Assembly: GCA_903772945.1 (NCBI GenBank)
Contig: CAICTM010000464.1
Span: forward strand, 1 to 64,000
DNA length: 64,000 nt
Reading direction: 5' to 3'
Source of the DNA: Seminavis robusta
Lineage: Eukaryota > Bacillariophyta > Bacillariophyceae > Naviculales > Naviculaceae
The notes below the pieces were generated by a model. The model ran no database searches. It saw only the letters and a program-made list of their open reading frames with translations, and was not told where the DNA came from. Shown here one piece after another: positions 21,779 to 32,764 of the stretch. The stretch's first letter is position 1, and each line of letters opens with the position of its first letter. Made by a program: the position numbers and the translations under genes.

Positions 21779-22675
21779 TGTTGCTTGGTCTGTCTCTTTT
21801 AGTATTATCGAATACTAGACTATTACTCCGAAGTAGTAACCAATTGAGGGATGTGAAGAGAGGGGAGCCACTTCTGTGCTTTTTCTTCAACAAAGGTTGG
21901 GTGCAAGACGGCTTTCAAAAAGTGATCGCGTTTTGACATCCAGTCACGCATGCGTCTCATTTCCCGGCATTCGAAGTTGTCTCGTGACAAGAAAGATTTA
22001 ACCTAACTAGTTTGTTAGCAGAGATGCGTGCTTGTAGACTTCCCAGCGGGATACAGAGATTTAAATCGTTCCATCCGCGGACCATCCATCCGGTACAGGT
22101 ACCAAGTGTAATACATGTGCCTTCACCGATACCGTACAGCTCCAGTACGTCGGTACATGGTCGGAACTGCAGCTGCCAATCGATCGATCGTGTGTCCGGG
22201 TGTCCGGGTTCACCAGGTTAGCAGGTTAGCAGGTTTTTAGTTTCAGTGTGTACCGGAACAAAATGATGTTCTTTTGGACTTTCCATCGGGCCGTAGTAGT
22301 ACATTTAGCTCCTTGCTACAGGAAGCTGAGTACATGACAACGGCATGGCTGCAAGATAGATGTCAGCGATGTTTGTACCGGTGCAGATGCTCTTGCTTGG
22401 GATTTCCCATGGCATCAACAGCTGCATCAACTATGACACATGCATTCTGTGATCCTGTGACAGATCCGTTTGTGGGCCGGGATTGCCACTACTAGAACCA
22501 TGTTGTGCTGCATGCGACATGAAGCTGGCTACCAGAGCAAGCTAAGGTAGCTGGCTAGCTCTGAGTAGCTATTAATATTAGCCAGCACCTACCCGTACGG
22601 GTACTGTACTGGTGGACAGCAAGCATGCAAGCAGACACGTGCTGAATCGAATCCAGTAGGCTGCCTCTCGTCCCT
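21779..22675. other. Intergenic region upstream of the LRR gene
   Basis: This holds the promoter of the minus-strand LRR gene and the 3' flank of the K+ channel gene. Several GGTACC/TACCGG-type palindromes lie at 22090-22160, followed by short direct repeats GTGTCCGG (22191-22208) and GTTAGCAG (22215-22231). No gene is visible. Confidence 0.5.
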
Positions 22676-24631
22676 TTAGGTCCAGGAAGACGCAGACTGA
22701 TCCATCGCATTCTTGTTCTTAGTCATGAGATCAATGACAACACTGGAGAAGTCTCGTCTCTCATGCAACACTGACAAAGAGCTGTTTGTTTTCTTCAACA
22801 GCTGCTGCTTGTACTGCCTCAAATGCATCTTGTGGGAGGACTGGCGCAACTTTTGCCGTGCCATGCAAATCAGGTTTTGCTTGGACAAGACCCCAGTATC
22901 GTCGACATCGAGACTATCAAATTGATAGCGAAGCTCCCAGAGCAAATCTTCATCAACCTTCTTCATGGCCACCAGCATAAACTCAAGAAACTCACTCCAG
23001 TCAACGTTGCCATCTCCATCGGCATCCATGGCTTCCAAATCCACCACTGTGAGCTCTCGCTGCTGTCGCCGGCAATTTGTTGCATCCATAATGGTTCCAA
23101 ACAACATGCCCATATGCCGTTGCTGTTTGGCTTGGACTATCAGTTCCGCAAGCTGCCGCAAGAAGTATCCCATGGCTCCAACGGCAAAGGGAATGAAGGC
23201 AACTACACCAAGTCTTCCGACTTGGCTGGTGGGGACTTTATCACCATAACCTATCGTGCATGAGGTTGTAATGGCAAAGTAGAGAGTTTGACTAAAGCCC
23301 CAGCCAGCATCATGACCAATCCAATAGCTCAATACCAGCAGCAAGACAAGAAAGACACCAAACTTGAGATTGATCCTCTGAAAGAAGCGTGAATGTTCCC
23401 GTTGGCTGAGTCGTTTTTCATAGCTTTCCTTGCGTCGCTTGCAGGCATTGGTTGTGCAGGGGGCACAAGTAAATGAGCTGTATGGAGTTGGAGGGTGCAG
23501 GAAAGACTCCATTGCTTGGTACTGTTGTAAAAACCATTGGCCACCCAAACGGTGCCACATCTGCTTCCCGCAGCTGGTGGCAAGCTTGAAGGATGACTCC
23601 CGTTGTAGTTCGTGCTGGTGTATTTCACAGGGCTGCAACTCACCCTCGTCATTCTGAATGGAGGCAAAGAGAGTCATAACATCTCGTTCACAATAGTGCA
23701 TGGCCTTGGACTGTAGGTCTACAAGATGCTGGCCTAGGACTCCTACTGCCAACCCCAAACAGGCTACACCAGAGAGAGCAAAACCACAAGTCAAAAGTCT
23801 TGCCAGATGGGTATCAGGTGGGGTCAGATCTCCAAAGCCAATGGTGGTAAAGGTTGCCACGGCAAAGTACATGCTGTCAATGATGGTCCATTCATGCCTG
23901 GTCTCGGGGATGAGGAAGTTGAAGCACAGGATTGCAGTTCCCAGGTAAAGGGCTATAGCACAGAGGCACTGCCCACAGGTCCATTCCAGCCCACCTTCGA
24001 TTTCAGCTCTCAAGCTTTGTCCCTTTATGGCCTGGTTGGAGTCATGGTAGGTTCTGTCCATGAAGTCCTTGTCCAGAAAGAACCGACCTGACAAGACATG
24101 CTCCCTTAGAATGGCCCAGTGCTCCTTGGCTGTCTTGCGTTTGGAAGGAAGTGGAGACAGCGGCTTTCCCATCCTTGCAGATACCCTTCGTGTAGACTTT
24201 TGGCGCCAGGCTTTGCGAAAGTCTGGAGACTTGCTTGGTGGCGACAAGAGGGAAGTTTGCTCTTGCTTGAAAGTTACCCGCCGTCGTGCCGACTGTGAGA
24301 GAGGTGGGCTTTTAAGAAAGGTCTGGAGACGAATCCTGCTACAGCTTGTTACCTCAGTTCTGCCGTCCTGTCTAGAAGAAGGTGTTTTGAAAGGCGGAGG
24401 CGGGGGCGGGACCTCTTCGTCGCTACTTGAGAACGATAGATCATCCTCATTCCCATCATCAGCATCAGACAAATTGTCCAAGAATTCGTCAAAAGTTTGC
24501 ACCTTGTTTTGCTCAAAGTCACAGGAACCATACGAGACGGCACACCGATTCAAGTTGGGATGTGCATCTTCTGCGCGGACCGTGTCTGGCATTGTTAGGG
24601 TGGCACCCTGTTGGACGCTGACAAGCACCAT
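22676..24631 (-). CDS. Two-pore-domain K+ channel with C-terminal EF hands, 651 aa
   Basis: A single exon. A long cytosolic N-terminus with an acidic stretch and a polyproline run (75-80) precedes the first membrane span (about 222-241). Pore 1 carries the filter TIGFGD (263-268) and is followed by a hydrophobic helix (280-300). A Cys/Lys-rich cytosolic linker leads to the second pair (425-440 and 473-493) around the filter TIGYGD (459-464). At 536-547 is a full EF-hand loop DADGDGNVDWSE. A second loop at 575-586 (DVDDTGVLSKQN) lacks the usual final Glu. This arrangement matches Ca2+-regulated tandem-pore K+ channels such as the plant TPK family, so a membrane K+ leak channel modulated by Ca2+ is expected. 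A paralogue lies at 26416-28436. Confidence 0.93.
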   Translation of the reverse strand: MVLVSVQQGATLTMPDTVRAEDAHPNLNRCAVSYGSCDFEQNKVQTFDEFLDNLSDADDGNEDDLSFSSSDEEVPPPPPPFKTPSSRQDGRTEVTSCSRIRLQTFLKSPPLSQSARRRVTFKQEQTSLLSPPSKSPDFRKAWRQKSTRRVSARMGKPLSPLPSKRKTAKEHWAILREHVLSGRFFLDKDFMDRTYHDSNQAIKGQSLRAEIEGGLEWTCGQCLCAIALYLGTAILCFNFLIPETRHEWTIIDSMYFAVATFTTIGFGDLTPPDTHLARLLTCGFALSGVACLGLAVGVLGQHLVDLQSKAMHYCERDVMTLFASIQNDEGELQPCEIHQHELQRESSFKLATSCGKQMWHRLGGQWFLQQYQAMESFLHPPTPYSSFTCAPCTTNACKRRKESYEKRLSQREHSRFFQRINLKFGVFLVLLLVLSYWIGHDAGWGFSQTLYFAITTSCTIGYGDKVPTSQVGRLGVVAFIPFAVGAMGYFLRQLAELIVQAKQQRHMGMLFGTIMDATNCRRQQRELTVVDLEAMDADGDGNVDWSEFLEFMLVAMKKVDEDLLWELRYQFDSLDVDDTGVLSKQNLICMARQKLRQSSHKMHLRQYKQQLLKKTNSSLSVLHERRDFSSVVIDLMTKNKNAMDQSASSWT

Positions 24632-25271
24632 GGTTCCTTCTTTTACTAAATAAACTGGCTAGTCTCCTGGCGACTTGCGTGTGATGGAAGCCTCCAGGTG
24701 TTTGCAGCAGCACCAAGGAAGTGTGGTATGAAAGTGCTGATTAGTTTTTGATGAGGGTGGAAGAAGTTCCGCAGGAGGGAAACCTCTGGCACTTTGGCTT
24801 CAGTGATTGTTAGATAGATTTGTCCCGAACCTCAGCCGCGATTGTCCCGAAGAGAAAAAATACAAAAAGACATAAATCCCGATGCATTTTGCATTTTCCC
24901 AGTGGTGTCAAGAGGACGTGAGATGACATATGGAGTGCTTTTACAGCAGATGACTGAAACGCGAAACACTTACTTATCAGTCCTTTAGTAAAAGGCCCTT
25001 TGGTTTCATGAACACCGACACCAGCGCACCAGCGTACTGTACCGCTACCAGACGGTGAACGGTGGAAGCAAGTTTCCTCAAAAGTTGGCGTTGATAACAA
25101 CCAACTGATTGTTTTAGCACGGCGTCATTCATTTCTTGTCCTGATGACAACCAGCTCAACCTTTCGGTTCTCATTGAAAGGATCTACATACACCACGCAG
25201 CTGGCTCCTCGTGACTTATCAATTGATTGATAAACTGTTTAGTTTGGATGTAAGCTGGAGAAGAACTGAAG
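24632..25271. other. Divergent promoter region between K+ channel and RING gene
   Basis: The two genes point away from each other across 640 bp, so both promoters should lie here. I see no gene, and no strong motif beyond short inverted repeats near 25215-25235 (TCAATTGATTGA). Confidence 0.5.
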
Positions 25272-26042
25272 ATGAGCGACCATGCACCACAATCCGTCCC
25301 AGAAATGAACACAGTCTGCATTGTCTGCCTCGAGGATCTGTTTGATGAAGAAGGAATTGCAAAGAATGGAGAGGTTGCCGGCATTCCATGCTTGCATTTG
25401 GTCCACAGTGAATGCCTTCGTAGGTCGGGCGAAGCATTAAACGCAGATGGAAAGCGTTATGGTATTGGGGGTTTGGGTAGTCCGCGGGCTGGATGTCCAA
25501 TCTGCAGTCAGGAGGTTACATTTTGGCCCACCTACAACGAAGCAGCGGCATTTCCCACCTTTTGGATGAGCCGCATCCAAGACGTCTTGGAAGAAACCGG
25601 CCCTGCCCGCGGGCCCATACCCGTCAAGGCCATCCGAGCAAAGCTCAAGGCTGACGATCGTCTCACCACAGAACAGAAGAAGTATCTAAGCACAAAGTAC
25701 AAGGAAGACAATTCCAGCTGCCGAATTGGATTCTATGGAGCGCTACAGAAGGCCGGTGCGAAAATCTTTTATTGGAAGGTTGTCAATGGAGGACCAGACA
25801 ATGGTGGCTACACAACCAGTGCCTGGAAGGATAATGTTTGGCACTGGAATGAAGAAGAGGGAACTCTATGGGACATCAAATGGGGTGACCCTGCCCGGAG
25901 ACCTGCAGCGAGGATTCATAAAATTTGGAAATTCATGCGCAGGATTCGTTTGGGCGCCTTGGAATGGACGGCGCTGGTGCTTGTAGTTGCCATTGTGGCT
26001 TCCGTTTGGTTTGATAGTGGTGAGGAAATCACAAAGTCATAG
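25272..26042 (+). CDS. RING-H2 finger protein with C-terminal membrane anchor, 256 aa
   Basis: A RING-H2 pattern is visible near the N-terminus: C16-x2-C19, C40-x-H42-x2-H45-x2-C48 and C75-x2-C78, consistent with a zinc-binding E3 ubiquitin ligase domain. The middle (100-215) has many Trp, Lys and Gly residues and no family I recognise. Near the C-terminus (about 231-247) is one hydrophobic helix followed by a short charged tail, which suggests a tail-anchored membrane protein, perhaps of the ER or another endomembrane. It is a single exon, placed between two K+ channel paralogues on the other strand. It could regulate turnover of membrane proteins, but the neighbours do not prove a link. Confidence 0.82.
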   Translation: MSDHAPQSVPEMNTVCIVCLEDLFDEEGIAKNGEVAGIPCLHLVHSECLRRSGEALNADGKRYGIGGLGSPRAGCPICSQEVTFWPTYNEAAAFPTFWMSRIQDVLEETGPARGPIPVKAIRAKLKADDRLTTEQKKYLSTKYKEDNSSCRIGFYGALQKAGAKIFYWKVVNGGPDNGGYTTSAWKDNVWHWNEEEGTLWDIKWGDPARRPAARIHKIWKFMRRIRLGALEWTALVLVVAIVASVWFDSGEEITKS

Positions 26043-26415
26043 CGTGGGCAAAAGCTGAGCAAGCTAGCACGGTCTGTATCTGGCGGTCCTCGCAATGAGG
26101 TCATCTTGTCTCCGATAGCGGAGTGGAACTGATGGTAGAAGAGGTCTCTGCAATGCAGGGTATCTAGTAGTAATGAAGCAAATAACTGACTAGGCATTTC
26201 AAATGTGGAACTACGATGGACTCCCTTTGCCTTGCACGATCACACATATGTACCTGTAGTGTTTGATCAATGCAGCCGTGGCTTATGAAATGAACATGAA
26301 AGAGGAAGGCCACGCTACGCGCAGAGAGTGGGCCAACTTTGCTCGGAGACCAAGTATTATTTTGCCAATGTGATCCCGGCAAGGATTGATTCCATTTGTC
26401 CTGACTTCGACGACA
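26043..26415. other. Convergent 3' region between RING and second K+ channel gene
   Basis: A 370-bp region with no visible gene. Both neighbouring genes end here. Confidence 0.5.
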
Positions 26416-27967
26416 TCAGCGTAAACTTTCAGCCGTTGGATATCTGGATGGAAACTCTGCAAAGGTCACGGATCTGGAAGTTTCTGACATATACATTGAA
26501 TTTTTCTTCTTCTTGGACATGTTGACAAAGGCTTCACCGGCACTGTCTTTTTTGTCCTCTTGTCTGAGGGAAGAGCTGTTGGTTTTCTTCAGTAAGTACT
26601 GTTTGTATTGCTGCAGGTGCAACTTGTGGGTGGATTGCTGCAGCTTTCGTCGGGCAAGGCAAATCAAGTTTTGCTTGGACAAGACCCCTGTATCGTCCAC
26701 ATCCAAGCTATCAAACTGATACCGTAGTTCCCAGAGCAAATCTTCGTCAACCTTCTTCATTGCCACCAACATGAATTCTAGAAATTCACACCAGTCAACA
26801 TTGCCATCTCCATCCGAATCCATGGCTTCCAAATCCATCACTGTGAGCTCTCGCTGCTGCTGTCGGCAATTTGTTGCATCCATATTGGTGCCAAAAAGCA
26901 CCCCCATGTGACGTTGATGTTTGGTTTGGACAATCATTTCTGCCAGCTGCTGCAAGAAGTATCCCATGGCTCCAACAGCAAAGGGGATAAATGCAACAAC
27001 ACAGAGACGCCCAATTTGGCTGGTGGGGACCTTGTCGCCGTAGCCAATGGTACAGGAAGTTGTAATGGCAAAATAGAGCGTCTGCCAAAAGTCCCAGCCA
27101 GCATCATGTCCAATCCAGTAGCTCAATGCCAGTATCAGGGCTAGAAAAACTGAGAATTTCACATTGATGTGATGGGGGACGCGTTGTGAAGCGTGTTGTT
27201 GGTTGAAATGTTTCTCATATTTTGCCTTTCGACGTTTGCAGGCTTCCGTCTTACAGGGAGCATTCGCAAAGGAATTATACGGCGTAGGATGGAGAAAACC
27301 TGCTACAGTTTGATATTGTCGTGAAAGCCATCGACAACCCATTCGATTCCATAGTCGTTTCCAGTGTGGGTTGGCAGGTTTTGCTTTGAATTGCTCTTGT
27401 TGTGTATTTGGCGGTGTGTCATCCTCAATATGAACCGATGCAAAGAGAGTCATAACATCTCTCTCACAGTAGTGCATGGCCTTGGTTTCTAGTTCCACCA
27501 AATGGTGTCCCAACACCCCCACTGCCAACCCCAAACTAGCCACACCGGATAGCGCAAATATGCAAGTCAAGAATCTTGCCAAATGGGTATCGGGTGGCGT
27601 CAGATCTCCAAAACCAATGGTAGTGAAAGTTGCCACGGCAAAGTACATGCTATCAATAATGGTCCACTCATGCCGCGTCTCGGGGATGAGAAAGTTGAAA
27701 CACAGGATTGCCGTTCCCAAATACAAGCCAATGGCGCAGATGCACTGTCCGCACGTCCATTCCACCCCACCTCTGATTTTTGCTTGGAACCGACGCGCCA
27801 GAGAAGCGTGCCTTTGATGGTACATGGAAGGACGGCGCATATCCTGACTCGAAAAAACAGAAGAGGTTCGCTCGTCGTAGTCCCGATCGAGAAAGAACGC
27901 TCCCGATTGGACGTACTCTCGCAGCATGGCCCAGTGTTCCTTGGCAGACTTGCGTTGGGGACGCTGG

Positions 27968-27999
<32 letters not shown>

Positions 28000-28436
28000 G
28001 GCCAGCAATAATATTCTTTTGGAGGATTTGCGACGCCACGATTGCCGAAAGTCGGGACATCGACTGGGCGGAATTTGTTGATGAAAGGAAGACCGTGGTC
28101 GCTCCGACTGACATATGGCAGAACTCTTCAAGAAGGACTGATGGCGGACGTTGCTCTGTCTTCCTTCGTCAGTGTAGCTCCGCTGAAAGGGAGGTTCTTT
28201 GGTTGTCAGCACTGGTTGTTGCGGTGCTCTTCTTCGTCATCATTCATCAAAAAGGACAATTCACTACCATACCCACGGCCACCTTCCTCGTCGTCTGATG
28301 TCGACATGGACAAGCTCCCGCACTCTTGGATCTCTTGCAGCATGCCCCCATAGTCACAAGAGCCATACGAGATGCCACACGGATCCATCCTTTGGCGGGA
28401 GTCTTCTTCAGGCTGATGAACGTTTACTAGCACCAT
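26416..28436 (-). CDS. Second EF-hand two-pore K+ channel; N-terminus in another frame
   Basis: The main frame (28212-26416) encodes the same parts as the 22676-24631 channel: filters TIGFGD and TIGYGD, EF-hand loop DSDGDGNVDWCE and the degenerate loop DVDDTGVLSKQN. It has no ATG at its upstream end. The expected N-terminus (MVLVNVHQPEED..., resembling MVLVSVQQ... of the paralogue) lies in a different frame at 28436-28206 and stops just where the main frame begins. Protein alignment runs smoothly across the junction, so a small indel is more likely than an intron, though a short intron cannot be excluded. A run of Asn codons (about 27968-28001) lies in the N-terminal region. The expected function is the same as that of its paralogue: a Ca2+-modulated K+ channel. 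Confidence 0.85.
27968..28001. repeat. GTT/AAC trinucleotide repeat inside the K+ channel gene
   Basis: Uninterrupted TTG/GTT units on the + strand encode about ten consecutive Asn residues on the minus strand. Such microsatellites mutate quickly, and this one lies within 300 bp of the N-terminal frame disagreement. Confidence 0.85.
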
Positions 28437-29381
28437 GGGGTTGTCCTTCTTTCATTCAGCAATCTTTTAAAATGAGAAATTAATTGACCTCTTTGATCGA
28501 GAAGCAAGTTGTCGAAGCGATTTGATGTGTTTAGGACGACAGGGAAGGGAAGACACCTTGGAAACCAGCTGGTACGGGTTGACTGCTTCTTCAGCAGCGT
28601 AGAGATGGCGTAGCGCTGGTAGGAGTTGGCTGCAGAACCTAAGATTTAATTAAGATTTATTCCAACGTCCAGGCTTTGCTACTAGCTAGCTAGTAGGACC
28701 TGATGTGGTCCTGGCGAACCACATGGAGCGGCCCGCTCCCTATACACAGAAAAGAAGGGTGAGTCGTGCAAAAAGCAATCACAAGAAGTAAGTCACGAGT
28801 ACGAAGTAACGTGGGAGGTGCAAAGAGTTAGTCGAGTGAATCGAAGCAATCCAAATCGAAAAGAAGATCAACACGAACAGCGACACCATGACCGATAGCA
28901 ACTGCAAAAGACGACATACCTCACGCAGAAGACGCCATGATGGGAACCATGCAGGAAGCACAGTAAGAGTGGTGGAATGCGTATAGAAGGATGAACAGAA
29001 GAGCGCCATTGTGCTGCAAAATAGAAGGAAAGAAGTAAAGAAAAGAAGAGGTACAGTGCACCAACAGGAAGAATCGCGATAGTTGTGTCAATAGGAAAGA
29101 ACTTTCTCGGAGTAATGCTCCTTGTTGCTCCCGCCCAAGCAAGACAGCCAATGAAACGTTCTATTGCGTCTTTGATGACTGGATAAGACAAAAGAAGAAC
29201 CAAACAAAATATGTTCTGTGTTAAGATGAAGGATCGGCACAGCATTGGACACTATCCCAAATAATTTGATAATCGAGGAACTCTCCGCAGACAGTTCGGA
29301 AGTTTCCTTTTGGGTAGACGAAATAATAGAACAAAAGTTTGCCTCATTTTTGTTGTAGCACAATCGCACTTTACTAGCAAA
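28437..29381. other. Divergent intergenic region upstream of the MULE transposase
   Basis: It includes the K+ channel promoter and the left flank of the transposon. I looked for a terminal inverted repeat that matches the region right of 32186 or 34798 and found no convincing one by eye. A CTAGCTAGCTAG palindrome lies near 28682-28694. Confidence 0.45.
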
Positions 29382-32186
29382 ATGAGCAACTACAATGGTG
29401 GAAGGATGCAAGTGGGATGGTCGGTCAGCAATAGTGTGCAGTTTCAGCATGGGATTGGCCACGGAAACACCCAATTTACCCAAGATGTTTTGTGTCGCCC
29501 ATGTCCTACTCTGGAAGACGCAAGGGAAGAATTGTTTCTTCACCACGGCGGATACATTAGTGGAGAAAGATGTTTGAAACCGGATGGGACGGAACAAGCA
29601 AAATCATGCTACAAGTACAAGTATCACTGCATTGGCACTATAGTTAGTCGCCAGGGATTGACGGTCAAGTGTCCTTGGAGGGGACAGATTCGAAGATTCG
29701 ATATTGAAGAAGGACAAAGCATTTTCCGAGTTTACACAAAGGGAATCCTACAACACAACCATCCCATTGAGCCTAGACCAACCAGACCAGCGGATCAACA
29801 CGGGCTCCCCCCATGTTTCATTGCTTTTATCACCAGATACGTACAGTATCAGGAGGCTTATTGCAACCAATCCCTGATGAAGGTCAAAGCCGATGCTATT
29901 CTTCGTGCATTGACCAAGACAGTCGAGTCAGCCAAGAAAAGAAACGAAGTGTCAAACCATCTCTTTCACTATGCGTATCTTGTTCACGGAAACTTTAGAG
30001 AGCATCTGAAGCGACAGATAAGAACCCACATTCACAACAGGAAATCGGCTTTCTTGGAACGTATGCTGGGAAAGGGTATTTGTAGAATGAACAATGGCTA
30101 TAGTCTGTACCGAGTTCTGCTTCAGTGGAAGTTGGATGTTTCTCCGGAATATAGCCCCAGAACATACAGTACAGCGGACCAACTCGCAAGGGCGATGGAT
30201 GTGGGTGTGGAGGATATGCTTGTTGTTGACCTGACGTATGGACCGGTGCACCATCGCTTTCGAGATGCCATGACTCTTGGATCCGAAAGGAAGAAGAGAA
30301 TGTTTCAAGACAAAATGGAACAGGCATTCCTCGTCACATCACCAACTGGTTTATTTATGCTGCAGTCGCTTGCAACAAGAGCAGTCGGTACAAGACAAGT
30401 ATGCGCCGATGGAACAGGTGGTACCTGCGTTGATTTGAGCACTCTCATAGTTATCGGAGCACTGTCAGTGAAGGAACGAGAAACCCAAGTTCAAGTCACG
30501 GCTTCTCTGAGGCCAATTACTTACCTGCATGTCGGGGCAGAGCGGTTCTATCCATACTGCATGTCTCTGTACGTGTTGCGTGACCTGTGCCAGAGGCTCT
30601 TCAATGTCGAATTTGCCATAGACTGGGGAACTTCAGATAGGGCAGATACATTTGTGTCAGCTCACCGTATGTTCAGGAACAGGCCCAGTATGTGCGACGC
30701 AGAACCAAAACCGTCTGCAACTGAAACTTACCATAGCCGAACAATGAAAGATTTCCAGGCAGAGGCAACTCAGCCGGTTCCCACCCTTTCATCTGAAGTC
30801 CTACCCGATCCTGCTCCAAGCAGCGGCACCACACCCAAGGAGAAAATCGACTGGGAACAATGGCGAAAGCAATGCTTCATTCCTCCGAAGTTCTATGGGG
30901 CCACGCTCTGCTGGTTTCATGCCACACAACACTTTGCCGAGATGGATGGCTTTGTGAAGAAATTCAAGAACAAAAACCTGGTAAAATCAAAAGGAAAGAA
31001 CCACAAGTCAGATGCGCACAAACAGGTTGATCTAATCCATCACTGCAAGACTCTGAAACAGCGAGTTAGGGTAACTGAATTGGTATTGCGTCACTGGGAT
31101 GAAGAGTTGGGAGAGACTGAAGCAGCAAAGCATTTCCTGAACATGTATGGGACAAGTGTCTACGCCAACATCAATTACAGTTGCACTGGAGAGGTTGGTG
31201 TCATCCCGAACAATAATGGGAACGAGAGTTTCAATGGGCACCATATCAAGGGACGGAATGCAGCGATCGAAGCAAACGTCACTTTGGGTCGGTTGTTGGT
31301 TGATTCGTTTCCAAGCTTGTTACGACGAGACGCAGAAAATCGATTCGATCCCTGCAAGATCATTATCCCACGTACCTGCTCACCTGTGTGTGTTGCTGTC
31401 ACAGCGTTCATGAAGAGTGAGGTGGATGTAGTCCCGTTCCTGTTTGACGCACAAGGAGCTCCAATTGCGTGGACGTGCAACCTTGGCTACAGCATTGGAC
31501 GACGTCTTACAGCGAAAAGATTTTCGGTCATCAGGTCGGCGTTGGAGGGAGACGATAGTCCATTTGAAGACTTATACTCCACGGGTGACACAATGGATCA
31601 TGTTGCACGACGCATGGTCTCGGTGACACGTAACAACTGTACGGTTCGAAGACGTCAGGCTGATGGGTTGATTGTTGGGGACTGCGAGGACTGTGTCAAG
31701 CGATTGGGGTACAGTTGTCCAGCAGCTGCTTTTATTCGCAGCTCTCTCAGACACTTCGATGTGTCCTTGTCCGACATGAGGAAAGTCCCTTGTAATACAC
31801 GGAAAAAGGGATATAAAGCACAGGCCCGTGGAAAAAGAAGCGGAATGTATGTCGGGGGTCTTCTTCAAGACGGGCGAACAGCACGTCAAACTGCCAAGAT
31901 GCTCGAAAGCAACGACGATTTCTTCGCGTCCATGTCACTGGAACAAAAGCAGACAGTGATGGAGTATCTGGGTATTCGGATTTCCCACGAAGAAAGCAGA
32001 TCCATTTACACCGGAAAAAGCCCTCGTACAGTCATGGATGAGCTCTGCCTTCGCGAAATGAGCCTTTTTCATTCTGACACTGAGGGTTATCGTGTAAAAC
32101 AGAAAGTCGCCGTCACATCCAACAAGAGAAGTAGCGAGAGAACAGAAAAGATGAGCCCCGGTGAAAAGAAGAAGAAAATGCACTAG
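29382..32186 (+). CDS. MULE-type (Mutator-like) transposase, 934 aa
   Basis: A single intact exon; the ATG at 29382 is the first ATG of the frame. The N-terminal part has a WRKY/GCM1- or FLYWCH-like zinc-binding pattern: Cys residues near 83 and 97 (CPWRG) and QHNH (124-127). The catalytic core has a first acidic residue in CADGTGG (D343), a second in FAIDWGTSDRAD (D414, with D419 and D422 nearby), a CWFH motif (C510-x2-H513) and the last acid in NNNGNESFNG (E615). The order D-D-CxxH-E is that of MULE transposases. The C-terminus is Lys-rich. The intact frame suggests a recent or domesticated copy. Terminal inverted repeats were not identified, so element borders are unknown. The 74-bp tandem repeat and another unrecognised gene lie directly downstream. 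Confidence 0.82.
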   Translation: MSNYNGGRMQVGWSVSNSVQFQHGIGHGNTQFTQDVLCRPCPTLEDAREELFLHHGGYISGERCLKPDGTEQAKSCYKYKYHCIGTIVSRQGLTVKCPWRGQIRRFDIEEGQSIFRVYTKGILQHNHPIEPRPTRPADQHGLPPCFIAFITRYVQYQEAYCNQSLMKVKADAILRALTKTVESAKKRNEVSNHLFHYAYLVHGNFREHLKRQIRTHIHNRKSAFLERMLGKGICRMNNGYSLYRVLLQWKLDVSPEYSPRTYSTADQLARAMDVGVEDMLVVDLTYGPVHHRFRDAMTLGSERKKRMFQDKMEQAFLVTSPTGLFMLQSLATRAVGTRQVCADGTGGTCVDLSTLIVIGALSVKERETQVQVTASLRPITYLHVGAERFYPYCMSLYVLRDLCQRLFNVEFAIDWGTSDRADTFVSAHRMFRNRPSMCDAEPKPSATETYHSRTMKDFQAEATQPVPTLSSEVLPDPAPSSGTTPKEKIDWEQWRKQCFIPPKFYGATLCWFHATQHFAEMDGFVKKFKNKNLVKSKGKNHKSDAHKQVDLIHHCKTLKQRVRVTELVLRHWDEELGETEAAKHFLNMYGTSVYANINYSCTGEVGVIPNNNGNESFNGHHIKGRNAAIEANVTLGRLLVDSFPSLLRRDAENRFDPCKIIIPRTCSPVCVAVTAFMKSEVDVVPFLFDAQGAPIAWTCNLGYSIGRRLTAKRFSVIRSALEGDDSPFEDLYSTGDTMDHVARRMVSVTRNNCTVRRRQADGLIVGDCEDCVKRLGYSCPAAAFIRSSLRHFDVSLSDMRKVPCNTRKKGYKAQARGKRSGMYVGGLLQDGRTARQTAKMLESNDDFFASMSLEQKQTVMEYLGIRISHEESRSIYTGKSPRTVMDELCLREMSLFHSDTEGYRVKQKVAVTSNKRSSERTEKMSPGEKKKKMH

Positions 32187-32335
32187 CTGCTAGCAGTGCT
32201 GGCAAACCTTGACTCACCGTAAACTGTTCCGACTTTCGAATTCGGCAATATCAGCACCAATATCGGCACCTATTCCAGACATTTTGTGACTTGCCGGAGC
32301 CTCGTTGGTGCGTCTTCTTACTTTGACGTCTCAAC

Positions 32336-32485
32336 GCCCTGTTGTCGTTCCGGATGGCTTGAGTTCCCGATGTCTTATGCTTGTCGGAAACGTCCCAATA
32401 TGAGTACTTACCCTGTTGTCATTCCGGATGACTTGATATCCCGCTGTCTTATGGTTGTCGGAAACGTCGCGATATGAGTACTTAC
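32336..32485. repeat. Two tandem copies of a ~74-bp sequence
   Basis: The unit beginning CCCTGTTGTCGTTCCGGATG at 32336 is repeated from 32410 with a few substitutions. Both copies share GTCGGAAACGTC and ATATGAGTACTTAC. It lies between the transposase stop and the next ATG, so it could be a subterminal transposon repeat or a promoter element for the downstream gene. Confidence 0.85.
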
Positions 32486-32764
32486 ATCGTAATCCCACTA
32501 TAAAAATATTTCATTTGTTACTTACCGGACAAAGTGTCCTTCAACTTGGAATTGAGGAATTCGATAGCAATCGTGCGGGGTTGATAAGGGCTCACTCGAC
32601 GACCGTCTGTTCATACATAGTGCGCTCAACTGACCAGACGTAGGCTTTGGATGGAATCTTGGCTGATCAGCGGCTTGAAACAATCCTCGAAAGAGCTCAT
32701 TATTTCCGATTTCGCTCCCAAATACACCAATCTTGTCCAATTTCCAGCACTCAACTAGCTTGTC

